Source: Ilyomonas sp963847085
GTDB lineage: Bacteria; Bacteroidota; Bacteroidia; Chitinophagales; Chitinophagaceae
Length of the DNA: 64,000 nt
Assembly: GCA_963847085.1 (NCBI GenBank)
Contig: CAWJYO010000004.1
Coordinates: forward strand, 310,001-374,000
Direction of reading: 5' to 3'
This document shows positions 35,626 through 46,084 of this stretch, one piece after another. Under the pieces are notes generated by a model. That model was not told where the DNA came from. It was given only the letters and a program-made list of their open reading frames with translations, and searched no databases. Position numbers and translations under genes: made by a program. Numbering within the stretch: the first letter of the stretch is position 1; every line of letters begins with the position of its first letter.

Positions 35626-36682
35626 TTGAAAGAACAAAACATAAACCTGTTGTGCATTGCGCCATATCGCTTTCTTCCGGCTGTAAACGGCGGCCATAAA
35701 GCCATTGAGCAATTGTATAAAGAAGTTGGTTTATTAGCTAAAACCATAGTTGTATCAACTAAGAATAATGATGCAACGCATGGCCCAACATTACCAATTG
35801 ATTCCTTTGTTCAGTGCCAACCCGCTTCATTACATTAATCCGTTTTATTTTTTCAAAATCAGGCGCATCATCAAACAGAATAATATTACGCATCTGCTGA
35901 TGGAACATCCTTACATGGGATGGCTGGGTTTTTTATTAAAAAAATATACCGGCGTTTTATGGATGGTTCGCTCGCACAACATTGAGGCGATGCGTTTTAA
36001 AACATTACAAAAGTGGTGGTGGAGAATATTATGGCTGTATGAGAGTTGGGTGCATCGCAATGCAGATATGAGTTTTTTTATAACGAATGATGATAAACAT
36101 TTTGCCATCAGCAAGTATCATGTTTCTGAACTAAAATGCGATGTGCTTACATATGGCATTCATCTAGAAGAAGCAGCCTTCACCAAGCGAAAAAAATGGG
36201 CAAAAACAAACATTTGCAAGCAATATAACATGCCCCTCTCAAATACCATTTTGTTATTTAACGGCGATTTAGGATATGCACCGAATACAAGCGCGGTAGA
36301 AGCGATTGTTTCTCATATTAATCCTTTGTTAATGCAGCATTCAGGATTTCAATACACCATTTTTATTTGTGGAAAGCACCTGCCAGAAATGGTGCAAAAA
36401 CAAATTGAGGCAAAAACAAAAAACATCATCTATACTGGCTTTGTAAATGATGTAAATCTCTTTTTTTTAGCGGCTGATATTTTTATCAATCCTGTTGTTG
36501 CGGGAGGCGGTATCAAAACAAAATTGGTGGAAGCGTTGGCTTTCAATTGCAGTGCAGTAAGCACAAAGAGCGGAGCTGCCGGTATTGATTCGCCCGACAT
36601 CAATAAGAAGCTAAGTGTGGTAGAAAATGATGACTGGAATGCTTTTGCTGAAGCCATTCTTACCATTGATACGTATGGTTGA
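35626..36682 (+). CDS. Glycosyltransferase, GT-B fold (GT4-like) (one frameshift)
   Basis: Starts with TTG at 35626: NLLCIAPYRFLPAVNGGHKA, an N-terminal GT4 loop with GG. After an indel near 35795, LFSANPLHYINPFYFFKIR and VRSHNIEAMRFKTLQKWWWR follow. The sugar-nucleotide domain has LLFNGDLGYAPNTSAVEAI, NIIYTGFVNDVNLFFLAADI and the NPVVAGGGIKTKLVEALAF motif with Lys and Glu typical of the donor site. About 350 residues. Donor and acceptor sugars are unknown. It is probably cotranscribed with the YfhO gene. Confidence 0.85.
36195..36211 (+). repeat. Representative copy of the dispersed AAAAATGGGCAAAAMCAAAC motif
   Basis: AAAATGGGCAAAAACAAAC inside the glycosyltransferase gene is one of 31 exact matches to GCAAAA(A/C)CAAA in the window (positions in the findings). 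Two more copies lie 190 bp further in the same gene (36394, 36409). It is not palindromic and has no coding frame preference. Confidence 0.7.
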
Positions 36683-36774
36683 TACACCAGCTTCTTTTTA
36701 TGAATATTTTTATTGGACTAATATTGCACGCAAAGCAGTAAATACAATGCTTTCTTTATAAGCAAATTGATTTT

Positions 36775-37468
36775 ATGGTAGTTGGTTCCGGCATGATTGC
36801 AACACGTTTTCAGAATTATAAAGACGATGACCGTTTTGTAATTTTTGCATCAGGTGTTTCCAATTCGGCTACCAAAAGTGCTGATGAGTTTGACAGGGAA
36901 AAACAGTTGCTGGTGCAAGCCAAAAAACTCAATACCGGCAAGCGTTTTATTTATTTTAGTACATGCAGTATTTACGATGAAAGTCTTATCCATTCGCTTT
37001 ATGTACAGCACAAACTGCAAATGGAATCGCTGGTTGCCAAACATACTGGCGGCTTCACTATTTTTCGTGTTTCTAATCCGATTGGCTTTACTGAAAACAA
37101 GCATACACTTCTTAACTTTTTTCATCAATGCAATAAAAAATAAACAACCGTTTACTGTGTTCAATCCTGCTGAGCGCAATCTGATTGATATTGATGATAT
37201 GTTTGCGGTTTGCCATTATATTCTTCAACAAAATTTATTTGTAAATGCAACAGTAAATATTGCAAATCCAACTAATTATTCCGTTTTATACATCATCAAG
37301 CACATCGAAGCTTTTTTAATGAAAGAAGCTGTGTTCACAACCATCCACAAACGATCTGTACCCAAGATTGATACTTCCTCCATACAGCCATTGTTTGAAA
37401 GTTTGGGCATACATTTCGACAGCGGCTACTTTGGCAAAATGCTTAAAAAATATTATCCTTTATCATGA
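36775..37468 (+). CDS. NAD-dependent epimerase/dehydratase-like protein (one frameshift)
   Basis: A short SDR-type protein of about 230 residues: MVVGSGMIATRFQNY is a reduced dinucleotide-binding start, FIYFSTCSIYDES holds the Ser/Thr and YxxxK-like parts (YVQHK), and FRVSNPIGFTENKHTLLNFF is the typical extended-SDR segment. An indel near 37118 shifts the frame before NKQPFTVFNPAERNLIDIDD. Its stop overlaps the next ATG (ATGA). It likely modifies a nucleotide sugar for the neighbouring transferases. Confidence 0.75.
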
Positions 37469-38643
37469 CGTATTCATCTTTAAAGGCAAAACTTTTTTTA
37501 GAACGTTTACTAATGTTTCCATTGGTAATGGCAGGAAAATTCTGGGGAAAATTATTTCCATTGCCGACAAAACATCGCGTTTTTCTTTTCTTTCCCAATG
37601 CTGATATTGGCGGGTCGCCCAAAGTAAATATTGATATTACCAATTGTATAAAGTCGTTTTCTCCGCTTATTATTTTCTCAAAAAAACCGAAGAATAATTT
37701 GTTTTTAGAACGGTTTCAGCAAACCGGCGTTACAATGATTGATTTGCACAAACGCATTGATAACAAAGCCTATCATTTCGTAAATATATTTTACAGAGGT
37801 GTGATTGCTTCCTGGATTCATCAACAACCTAAGGTTGCAGTGTTAGGAGGCGAGTGTATTTATTTTTATAAGGTCATTCCGCACTTAAAAAGAAGTGTTT
37901 GCAAAGTTGAAGTTTGTCATTTGGATACCTGGATAAATTATAGCATTGGTTTTATAAAATATATTGATGTGAGAGTGTTTAGTTCACTACAATTAAAGCG
38001 CGATGTTGAGCAACAATACAAGCAAAACCAAATCTCAACTTCTTACCTTCAGCGTCTCCACTTTATTGAAAATGCAATTGATATTCCGCCTTTACATATT
38101 GCAAAAAATGAAGTGCTACAGGTGGTGTTCATTGGTCGCGGCTCACCACAAAAAAGGGTTCATTTAATTGCAGCCATTGCCAGGTTATTGCACCAGAAAG
38201 GAACGCCGGTTCATTTTAGTTTTGTTGGCGATGTTGACAATATAATTGATGTAAATGAGTTTTCTTTTTGCACATTTTATGGAAATGTAAAAGAGGATAG
38301 TGCGTTGCAAAGAATTTATAACGACAGCGATGTTTTAATAATGACATCATCATTTGAAGGCTTGCCAATTGTGGTGATGGAAATGATGGCACGCGGTAAA
38401 ATAATCATTACAACAGCGGTAAACGCTTTGCCTGATTATATACAGGACAACGTAAACGGATTCTTGATTCGATCAACAGATGAAAATGATATTATTAGAG
38501 AAGGTGCTTCCTACATCGAAACAATTATTGATCATCCTTCCTTGCAACAAACTTTAGGTGTAAAGAGCCGTGAAATTGCGATTGAGAAATTCAACTATCA
38601 AAAGTTTTGCTCTGAGTATAAAAAGGTTCTTCAATTAGAGTAA
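37465..38643 (+). CDS. Glycosyltransferase family 4 protein
   Basis: 392 residues, intact. The acceptor domain begins HRVFLFFPNADIGGSPKVNI. The donor domain has VVFIGRGSPQKRVHLIAAIA (Lys/Arg of the GT4 site), DVLIMTSSFEGLPIVVMEMM with the E-x7-E motif region, and VNALPDYIQDNVNGFL. It overlaps the epimerase gene by 4 bp, which suggests translational coupling. The gene to its right is convergent, so this ends the cluster on the + strand. Confidence 0.88.
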   Translation: MTYSSLKAKLFLERLLMFPLVMAGKFWGKLFPLPTKHRVFLFFPNADIGGSPKVNIDITNCIKSFSPLIIFSKKPKNNLFLERFQQTGVTMIDLHKRIDNKAYHFVNIFYRGVIASWIHQQPKVAVLGGECIYFYKVIPHLKRSVCKVEVCHLDTWINYSIGFIKYIDVRVFSSLQLKRDVEQQYKQNQISTSYLQRLHFIENAIDIPPLHIAKNEVLQVVFIGRGSPQKRVHLIAAIARLLHQKGTPVHFSFVGDVDNIIDVNEFSFCTFYGNVKEDSALQRIYNDSDVLIMTSSFEGLPIVVMEMMARGKIIITTAVNALPDYIQDNVNGFLIRSTDENDIIREGASYIETIIDHPSLQQTLGVKSREIAIEKFNYQKFCSEYKKVLQLE

Positions 38644-38700
38644 CTGTAGTAATTTGTAATGAGAAAGGCTAACTCACAAGAAATCCGGCAAAACCAAATA

Positions 38701-39640
38701 TCATCTTATTTTATTCCTATCTTTTAAATAACTCATCAGCATATACATCTTTGAAAAAATGCCCTTTTGTAAACGCGATGGATTGATTCTGCTTTGCCTT
38801 ATAACCATGTTTACAATTACTTTATGCCACGGTGATGCATATCGGTTCAACGCATCAATACTGCGCGTTTTTGTGTTGCGGATGATGCGCCACCAGGCAT
38901 CATAAACCAAAATATTTTTCAGTGGGCTGATGCCCCATTTTTCTATCAATAACCAACCTTCGGGCAATTCAACAGAAGGCACATTTAAACAGCTATGCGT
39001 AACCTGCGTGCTGCTAATGCCAAGATGGATGAGCACATTTGGAATATATGTAAAATTATTTTCGGAATGGAGCAATTGCATGTAGTAATCAATATCAACG
39101 CGCCACTTCATTCGCTCATCGTATTTTGCTTTTACAGAACGATGCACCATGCAAACACTTGGCTGGCCAATGATGTTTTCTGCGAGCAAAATCATTGGCT
39201 CGCGAAGCAATCTTTTCTTTCTGAAAGGCGTAAGCGAAGGCTTGGATAAAACCCTGTTGTTATCATCAATATGATTGTAGTCTGCAACAATCAAATTGAT
39301 TGCCTTGTTTCGTTGCATCAGCAAATTGTTGCAGCGCAGAAGGAGTGGCAAACCAATCATCATCGTGCATCAGCTTTATCCATTCACCCGCCGCTTTTTG
39401 GATCGCAGCATTCCAGTTGGCAGGCGTGCCTAAGGATGTTTGGTTTTGCCAATATTTTAGTGAAAATTGATTTTCAAATTGAGCGATTAGTTTTTTTACA
39501 GAATCATCGTTGCTGTCATCCGAAACAATCACTTCAAAGTTGTTGAAGGTTTGCTCCGCAATGCTACGCAGCAGGCGTTGCAGGTATTGTGTGCGTTTGT
39601 ATGCAGGAATGCAAATGGAAATAAATGGTTGTGATGACAT
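38701..39640 (-). CDS. Glycosyltransferase family 2 protein (one frameshift)
   Basis: GT-A fold: FISICIPAYKRTQYLQRLLR, EVIVSDDSNDDSVKKLIAQF and the metal-binding MHDDDWFATPSALQQF (DxD-type). An indel near 39290 precedes LIVADYNHIDDNNRVLSKPS and the acceptor part (MKWRVDIDYYMQLLHSENNF). About 313 residues. It converges on the preceding transferase and probably belongs to the same surface-polysaccharide set. Confidence 0.85.
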
Positions 39641-39750
39641 TATAACAAAGCTGCAAAACTACTTGAACTGAAGCATTTGGTTGTAAACAAAAAGCACTGC
39701 ATTAGCAGTGCTTTTAATTATTTCTAAAATCATAAATCAGCCATCAAAAA

Positions 39751-40221
39751 TCAACTCAGATAGCTGCGTAAAAACCAGGCCCATTGCTCGTGTTTTTCCA
39801 TCATGCCGGTTACAAAATCGGCAGTACCGCTGTCTTTGATTTCGTCAGTTAATTTATCAACATCTTGTCTTAACAACCGGATTAAGGTTTCATGGTCGTT
39901 CAGCAAATTGGTAATTTGTTCTTTTTGATCTTTTGGATATTCATCCTCCAACAAATCGGTAATGTTTAAAAAATCTTTCAGCCTTCCCTCCGAAAAATGT
40001 CCCAACTGCCGGATGCGTTCTGCCACTTCATCAAAGCCTTCTTCCAATTCGGTGTACAAACGCTCGTAAAATTCGTGCATTTGCAAAAAGTTAGGGCCTT
40101 CTACATTCCAGTGATAATTTCTTGTTTTTGTATATAATACATATTGGTTGGCCAACATGCGCTGCAATATTTGAGCGGAAGCTTGCTTTTGCGCTTCGCT
40201 CATGCCAATGTTTGCAATCAT
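39751..40221 (-). CDS. dps: Dps family ferritin-like DNA-protection protein
   Basis: 156 residues, intact. The ferroxidase ligands of Dps are in TRNYHWNVEGPNFLQMHEFY and LEEGFDEVAERIRQLG (His, Asp and Glu between dimers). The closing helix is EKHEQWAWFLRSYL. It forms a 12-subunit shell that oxidises iron with peroxide. Its promoter is not obvious. Confidence 0.95.
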   Translation of the reverse strand: MIANIGMSEAQKQASAQILQRMLANQYVLYTKTRNYHWNVEGPNFLQMHEFYERLYTELEEGFDEVAERIRQLGHFSEGRLKDFLNITDLLEDEYPKDQKEQITNLLNDHETLIRLLRQDVDKLTDEIKDSGTADFVTGMMEKHEQWAWFLRSYLS

Positions 40222-40250
40222 AAAAATGAGTTTTTTATAAATTGGCTGCT

Positions 40251-41123
40251 TTAATCCAATAATGAAGCCAGTTTCAGCAGCTCATCTTTTTTATAAGATA
40301 CGTGCGCATCGGTAAAGCATTTGGCAAGTTCTTCAATCAGCAACTGAATGATCCGTTTGTTGGAAAGCGGGCGAAAATAAAAAGGCGTTGGTGGTACTGA
40401 GATTCGTTTAAAATACAATTCAACTTCTTTGTGTGTAAATACCTGGCCGCTGGTGGCATCTACATAAAACAAAATGTATTGCTGCGGATTGCTTTTGTGC
40501 AAAGTTGAGTCAAACTCGGGTTTGAAAAAAGCCAGAACAAAATGCTTGGGTACATTAATCGCTTTTACCGGAATGTCAAGCAATGCTGCCAGCACTAAGT
40601 AAAGCAAACCGTTCGATAATGCATTGCCCCGTCTTGCTTTGCAGCACTTTGTGAAGCAAGAAAATCGTCGGGATTATTGTACGATACTTCAACACCTTTT
40701 AAATTGTAATAATTGTAAACAATGCTGGTACAAAACATTAGCCTGTTCAAGCGGTGTTAGAAAACTATTTAGTTCCAGCCAGATGTTGCGCCGTATTTTT
40801 TCTATCTCCTGCAACACAGGCGTGGTTTGCAAATCGGGATATTGAAATTTAGCAACCAGCAAAGTACCGAACAATAAATCGTTGTATGCACTGCTGTTCC
40901 ATTGTTCGAGATCGTAAGTAAGGTCTTTGTAATGCAGTTTGTGTATGAGCATTTCAATACGTTCCTGCACCTCCTCACGAAGCGTATTCTCCCACAACGA
41001 TTCAAGGTTAGGAATGATGTTTTTACCATAATCTGCAATTCGCTCCGACACAGTAGAAAACACTTCCTCATCCGGATCGTCCAACAGAGAAAACAAGGCT
41101 GTTATTTCTTTGGTTTCGTGCAT
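40251..41123 (-). CDS. SirB1/transglutaminase-like family protein (several frameshifts)
   Basis: Start MHETKEITALFSLLDDPDEE at 41123 with a HEAT-like helical part, followed by the family segment LNSFLTPLEQANVLYQH. Between about 40612 and 40720 the protein (YYNLKGVEVSYNNPDDFLAS, LQSKTGNALSNGLLYLVLAA) switches frame two or three times. The C-terminal half contains VPKHFVLAFF, the His of the transglutaminase-like domain, and a winged end. The Cys of true transglutaminases is replaced by other residues in SirB1 relatives. Function unknown. Confidence 0.75.
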
Positions 41124-41252
41124 CAATCTTCTCATACAAACTACGTTCTGCTTTTTCTTTTTCTGCAAGAAAGTTATACAGATTTGTGAAAAAAACAAAC
41201 AAGCATAAAGAAATAATTTCTCTATGCTTGTTTTGATTGAATCAATGAAAAT

Positions 41253-43606
41253 CTATGCGCTCCGCTTGCTCTTTCTTTTAGCAACTTTTTTTGGCGGGTT
41301 TGCTTTTAAATTTTCTATAATCGCTTTTACTTCTTCAATGGTTAATTCGGAAGCGCGTTCCTGCTGTTCTTTGGTAAGCTTATAATTGCGCAAACCTTGC
41401 TTGATGTAAGGTCCGTAAGGTCCTTTCAAAATCTGAATTTTTTCTTTTTCAAACAGCTTAATGAGTTCTGTCGTCTTTGGCTTTTCGCTTTTCTTCAACG
41501 ATGGGTGCGGCTTCTTCCAGCGAAATACTATAAGGGTCTTGCTCTTTGGAAAGCGAATAAAACTTTTTGTCGTGTGCAATGTAAGGCCCAAACCTGCCCA
41601 CATTTACCGTTACTTCACTGCCTTCAAACAATCCCAAATGTCGTGGTAACCTGAACAATTCCAACGCATCTTCGAGCGTAATCGTTTCAATGCTTTGTGC
41701 GGCTTTCAGTTTGGCAAAACGCGGCTTTTCTTCATCAGCAGTATCACCAATCTGAACCATCGGTCCAAACCTTCCAATGCGGGCAATTACCTTTTTTCCA
41801 CTGGCTGGGTCAACGCCCAGTTCCCGTTCGCCTTTGGCGCGTTGCGCGGTTTCTAAAGTGTTGGAAATATCTGTTTTAAAAGGCTGATAAAAATCGTCAA
41901 CCATCTTTGTCCACTTCTCTTTGCCATTGGCAATTTCATCAAACTCAGTTTCAATTTTTGCAGTGAAACCATAGTCCATGATATCATCAAAATGCTGGTT
42001 TAAAAAATCAGTAACCACCAATCCCAAATCGGTTGGAAACAACTTCGATTTTTCGGCGCCTGTGTTCTCCTGTTCAAGCGTTTTATGAATCTGATTATTC
42101 TTCAAAACCAAAACGCGGAAGTCTCTTTTTATGCCTTCTTTATCGCGTTTTTCTACATAGCCTCTTTTTAAAATGGTTGATATGGTAGGAGCGTAGGTTG
42201 ACGGACGACCGATGCCCAACTCTTCGAGCTTTTTTACCAGCGAAGCTTCGGTATATCTGGGAGCCGCACGGGTAAAGCGTTCTACAGCTTTCATCTCTCT
42301 GAACGTAAGTTTCATTCCCTTTTGCAATGGCGGTAATATGCCTTCTTTGTTTTCATCATTATTTTCATCTTCATCATCTCTGCCTTCCATATACACTTTC
42401 AAAAAGCCATCAAATTTCAACACTTCACCTTCTGCGGTTAGTTCTGCACCGTTGGTTGACACATTGATTTTCGCAATCGTTTTTTCCAATTGCGCATCTG
42501 CCATTTGCGAAGCCATGGTGCGTTTCCAAATCAGTTCGTACAAGCGTTTCGCATCAGCATCATTTACCGTTGTGTTGTTCATGTAAGTTGGGCGAATGGC
42601 TTCGTGTGCTTCCTGCGCGCTTTCGTTTTTGTTTTTGTGTTTGCGTTGCTGTACATAATTTTTACCATACTGACTGCTGATTCTGGCTTCAATATCCTCC
42701 ATTGCCGTGTCACTTAAACTTACGCTGTCAGTACGCATATAAGTAATATGACCGTTTTCATATAACTTCTGTGCAAGCAGCATGGTTTTGCTTACGCCAT
42801 AACCCAGCTTGCGGCTTGCTTCCTGTTGCAAAGTGGAGGTTGTAAACGGTGCAGAAGGCGATTTTTTAGTAGGTTTAACCTGCACATCTTTCACCGTATA
42901 AACGGCACCCGCGCAGCTTTGCAAAAACGCTTGTGCGCCTTCTTCGTTTTTTTGTTTGTCGCCTTCGGCGATGAAATTAACAGGCTTGCCGGTAGAATCC
43001 GGCGCTGAAAAAATGGCTTCAATTTTAAAAGATGAAACGGGCTTAAACGCATTGATTTCTCTTTCTCTTTCTGCAATTAACCGAACGGCTACACTTTGCA
43101 CTCTGCCTGCGCTTAACGAGTTGCGCATACTGATTTTGCGCCACAGTACAGGGCTTAATTCAAAGCCAACAATTCTGTCCACCACACGCCTTGCCTGCTG
43201 TGCGTTTACAAGGTTCATATCTAAGGGTACGAGGTTGCGAAACCGCTTTTTTAATGGCCGGTTTCGTGATTTCATGAAACACAATCCGCTTCGTGGTTAA
43301 GGGGTCTAAACCCAGCACTTCGCACAAGTGCCAACTGATGGCTTCACCTTCCCGGTCCTCATCCGTTGCCAGCCACACTTCACCTGATTTTTTAGCCACC
43401 TGCTTTAATTCCTTTACCACTTTTTGCTTGTCTTCCGGAACAATGTATCGTGGCTTGTAATCGTGTTTGATATCAATGCCCATATCATCTTTTTCCAAAT
43501 CGCGGATATGCCCATAACAACTCTTTACCTCGAAATCTTCACCCAAAATTTTCTCTATCGTTTTTGCTTTTGCAGGCGATTCTACTATCAATAAATTTTT
43601 TGCCAT
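41253..43606 (-). CDS. topA: DNA topoisomerase I (two frameshifts)
   Basis: Relaxes negative supercoils. The Toprim domain reads NLLIVESPAKAKTIEKILGE with acidic triad DEDREGEAISWHL. After an indel near 43220 come VNAQQARRVVDRIVGFELSP, SAGRVQSVAVRLI, and the catalytic Tyr in ENGHITYMRTDSVSLS. FSTYAPT-type GRPSTYAPTISTILKRGYVE follows. After an indel near 41475 the C-terminal KGPYGPYIKQGLRNYK repeat ends in the Lys-rich PPKKVAKRKSKRSA. About 785 residues; the topoisomerase C-terminal repeats replace zinc fingers. Confidence 0.95.
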
Positions 43607-43929
43607 TATCTGTCTGTGCTTTCTTTTTTGTTATCCTTTAAATATACTACACTTTCATCAACAAGAGTTAAAGTATGCCAACTTTAAGCTTATTTTTTGC
43701 ATTATCGAGCCATTCTTTTTTACCAATTCCTTGTTTTGTTTTTGCACATATTTTTTTCTTTATAAAACAAAAAATGAAATAAAAACAAATGCCAATTCTT
43801 ACACAAAAACAATTGCTTTCTATGCAATATTAACGCAAGAAAAAATAAACAGTAAAATGTTAAAGAGAGCCGAGCCTTTTTACATCATTGTTTTCATCGC
43901 GTCAATACATGCAATTAAAACATGCAATT
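43607..43929. other. A+T-rich divergent gap between topA and the gene at 43930
   Basis: 323 bp without a gene. On the topA side the minus strand has TTG and TATATTTA near 43640 as a weak promoter. The middle holds an exact dispersed-motif copy (43735-43745) and two near copies within 80 bp (AAATAAAAACAAATGCC, ACACAAAAACAATTGC). No hairpin or DnaA boxes seen. Confidence 0.4.
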
Positions 43930-44376
43930 ATGAAAACAATTTTTTACACAATCGTTGTTGTTGCTGCCTTTGTTTTTACCAGCAATAACGCCTCTGCACA
44001 GTATGATGGGGCTTACAATGCTCCTTATAATGGTAATGGAAATGATTGCAGAGACAATCATCAGCAAGCCTTTTATTATTATCCGCAAAGCAATGTGTAT
44101 TTCAGTTTTGAAACACGGCAATACATCTTTCCATTTCATGGTGGCTGGACAACTTCTTATCGTTTGCCACGCTACATTTGGTTAGACAATCAGCCACGCT
44201 TTGTTGTAAACCATTATGGTTATGATGTATGGAATGAAAACCGCTTTCATGTAGAAAGATTTAGAAACTTTGGTGGACCTCGTCCTGACATGGCTTATGA
44301 TCATGACCGCAGATTTGATCGCCGGGATGATAGATTCGAACATCGCGACCGTGATTATGATTATCGTGGCCGGTAA
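43930..44376 (+). CDS. Small secreted protein with an Arg/Asp-rich tail
   Basis: The start at 43930 gives a signal peptide (MKTIFYTIVVVAAFVFTSNN, cleaved near SAQYDG). The middle FYYYPQSNVYFSFETRQYIF with GGWTTSYRLPRYIWLDNQPR and VVNHYGYDVWNENRFHVERF resembles a widespread Bacteroidetes exported family of unknown function. The last 30 residues are almost only D, R, F, H and Y (RRFDRRDDRFEHRDRDYDYR). No catalytic residues recognised. A terminator follows. Confidence 0.7.
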   Translation: MKTIFYTIVVVAAFVFTSNNASAQYDGAYNAPYNGNGNDCRDNHQQAFYYYPQSNVYFSFETRQYIFPFHGGWTTSYRLPRYIWLDNQPRFVVNHYGYDVWNENRFHVERFRNFGGPRPDMAYDHDRRFDRRDDRFEHRDRDYDYRGR

Positions 44377-44402
44377 AAAGAGTGTGTAGGTTTCTGTTTA
44401 TA

Positions 44403-44434
44403 AAAACAGGCTGCCCGTTGTGGCAGCCTGTTTT
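44403..44434. terminator. Bidirectional terminator between the secreted protein and dnaA
   Basis: AAAACAGGCTGCC (44403-44415) and GGCAGCCTGTTTT (44422-44434) form a perfect 13-bp stem with a 6-nt loop and T-rich tails on both strands, suiting two convergent genes. Confidence 0.9.
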
Positions 44435-44504
44435 GTTTTTATAGAAAAAATTGTTTTATTAAAGTTGGATTGTTTATTTTTTGGGCAAAACCAAAAGTGG
44501 TGAG

Positions 44505-45947
44505 TTACATTGAAGCGAGCTGCACTTTTTGGGTTAGTTCAATTACATTTTCTTTAAACAAACTATCCGTGTCCATTAAATCTTTTACGGTTTGGCAACT
44601 GTGAATAACAGTGGTATGATCGCGTCCGCCAAAATGCTCACCAATTGTTTTTAATGAATTTTTGGTGAATGATTTGGCAAGATACATAGTGATTTGCCGT
44701 GCCTGCACAATCTCGCGTTTACGTGTTTTTTGCAACAACTTATCGTAAGGCACATCAAAGTATTCGCATACCATTTTTTGAATGGTATCAATGGTGATTT
44801 CTTTATTGCTTGTTTTTACAAAATTGCGCAGTACTTTCTTGGCAAGTTCAACATCAATGTCGCGTTTGTTTAATGAAGATTGTGCCAGCAGCGAAATCAA
44901 AGCACCTTCCAATTCACGTACATTGGTAGTGATATTATAAGCGATGTATTTGATCACTTCAATGGGCATTTCGCAGCCATCAGCTTTCATTTTGCGCTCC
45001 AAAATTTCAATGCGGGTTTCGTAATCCGGCATTGATAAATCGGCACTTAAACCCCAGCGAAAACGGCTTAGCAAACGTTCCTGCAAACCATCTAAATCTT
45101 TTGGCGGCTTGTCTGATGTTAACACCAATTGTTTTCCACTTTGATGAAGATGGTTAAAAATGGCAAAGAACGCGTCCTGACTGCGTTCTGCACGATTAAA
45201 GAACTGTACATCATCAATGATTAATACATCAATTAACTGGTAAAAATGAATGAAATCATTAATGGCATTGTTGCGGCTATGATCCTGAAATTGATTAATG
45301 AATTTTTCACTGCTTACATACAATACAATTTTGTTGGGATGCAACTTTTTTACTTCGTTGCCAATGCACTGTGCCAAATGTGTTTTGCCCAAGCCAACAC
45401 CACCATAAATTACTAAAGGATTGAATGAACTTGCGCCTGGTTTTTCAGCCACCGTTTTACCAGCGCGACGAGCCACGCGGTTGCAATCGCCTTCTATCAA
45501 AGAATCAAAAACATAAGAAGGGTTGAGCTGCGGATCAATCTGTACTTTTTTTAAACCCGGAATTACAAATGGATTTTTTACAGGGTTGTTTATCACCAAC
45601 GGAAAGTCCATTTCGTTGTTGGTATAAACTTTACCATAAGAAGCCGAAACATCCATTGAACCGTTGCGGCCTTTATTACCGCTGTCAACCATAATCCGAT
45701 ATTCCAAACGGGCTTCTTTGCCCAATTCTCGCTTTAAAATTTTTGCCAATAAAGTAACATAATGTTCTTCCAGGTATTCATAAAAAAACTGGCTGGGAAC
45801 CTGGATGAGTAGAACGTTACCTTTTAATTCGATTGCTTTAATGGGTTCAAACCAGGTTTTAAAATGTTGCCATTCTACAATATCTTTTATTATTTTCAAA
45901 CAGTTATTCCATATCGCTTCTGCAGTTGTAGTTATCATAGTAGTCAT
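44505..45947 (-). CDS. dnaA: Chromosomal replication initiator DnaA
   Basis: 480 residues, intact. Domain I AIWNNCLKIIKDIVEWQHFK is followed by a linker. The AAA+ domain has Walker A YGGVGLGKTHLAQCIGNEV, Walker B IDVLIIDDVQFF, sensor and box VII SRFRWGLSADLSMPDYETRI. Domain IV carries the DnaA signature FGGRDHTTVIHSCQTV that reads DnaA boxes. No DnaA boxes (TTATCCACA) are visible on either side, so this locus gives no sign of being oriC. dnaN is not adjacent, which is usual for Bacteroidetes. Confidence 0.97.
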   Translation of the reverse strand: MTTMITTTAEAIWNNCLKIIKDIVEWQHFKTWFEPIKAIELKGNVLLIQVPSQFFYEYLEEHYVTLLAKILKRELGKEARLEYRIMVDSGNKGRNGSMDVSASYGKVYTNNEMDFPLVINNPVKNPFVIPGLKKVQIDPQLNPSYVFDSLIEGDCNRVARRAGKTVAEKPGASSFNPLVIYGGVGLGKTHLAQCIGNEVKKLHPNKIVLYVSSEKFINQFQDHSRNNAINDFIHFYQLIDVLIIDDVQFFNRAERSQDAFFAIFNHLHQSGKQLVLTSDKPPKDLDGLQERLLSRFRWGLSADLSMPDYETRIEILERKMKADGCEMPIEVIKYIAYNITTNVRELEGALISLLAQSSLNKRDIDVELAKKVLRNFVKTSNKEITIDTIQKMVCEYFDVPYDKLLQKTRKREIVQARQITMYLAKSFTKNSLKTIGEHFGGRDHTTVIHSCQTVKDLMDTDSLFKENVIELTQKVQLASM

Positions 45948-46084
45948 AAGGAGAAGGCAACCCGGTTTACACAGTTAAAAAATAATTTCGTTAGTAAGCT
46001 GTTCAAAAAAATTTTCGTTTGGGTTAATAAAAATTTTTAGGACAGGAGGACGAATTTCTACCCTTTTTGTTGAAAAAAAAATTT

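Noticed and set aside
36195..36421. Three close copies of GCAAAAACAAA as a CRISPR or tandem array
   Set aside because: Spacing is irregular (about 190 and 15 bp), the copies are short and inside a glycosyltransferase gene, and no repeat-spacer pattern or cas gene is present.
35626..39640. Glycosyltransferase cluster as a complete capsule or O-antigen locus
   Set aside because: No polymerase, flippase or export genes are present; only a few transferases, an epimerase-like protein and YfhO, so I claim no specific polysaccharide.
44377..46084. Replication origin beside dnaA
   Set aside because: No DnaA boxes (TTATCCACA-like) or A+T-rich repeat array seen on either side; dnaA is often away from oriC in Bacteroidetes.
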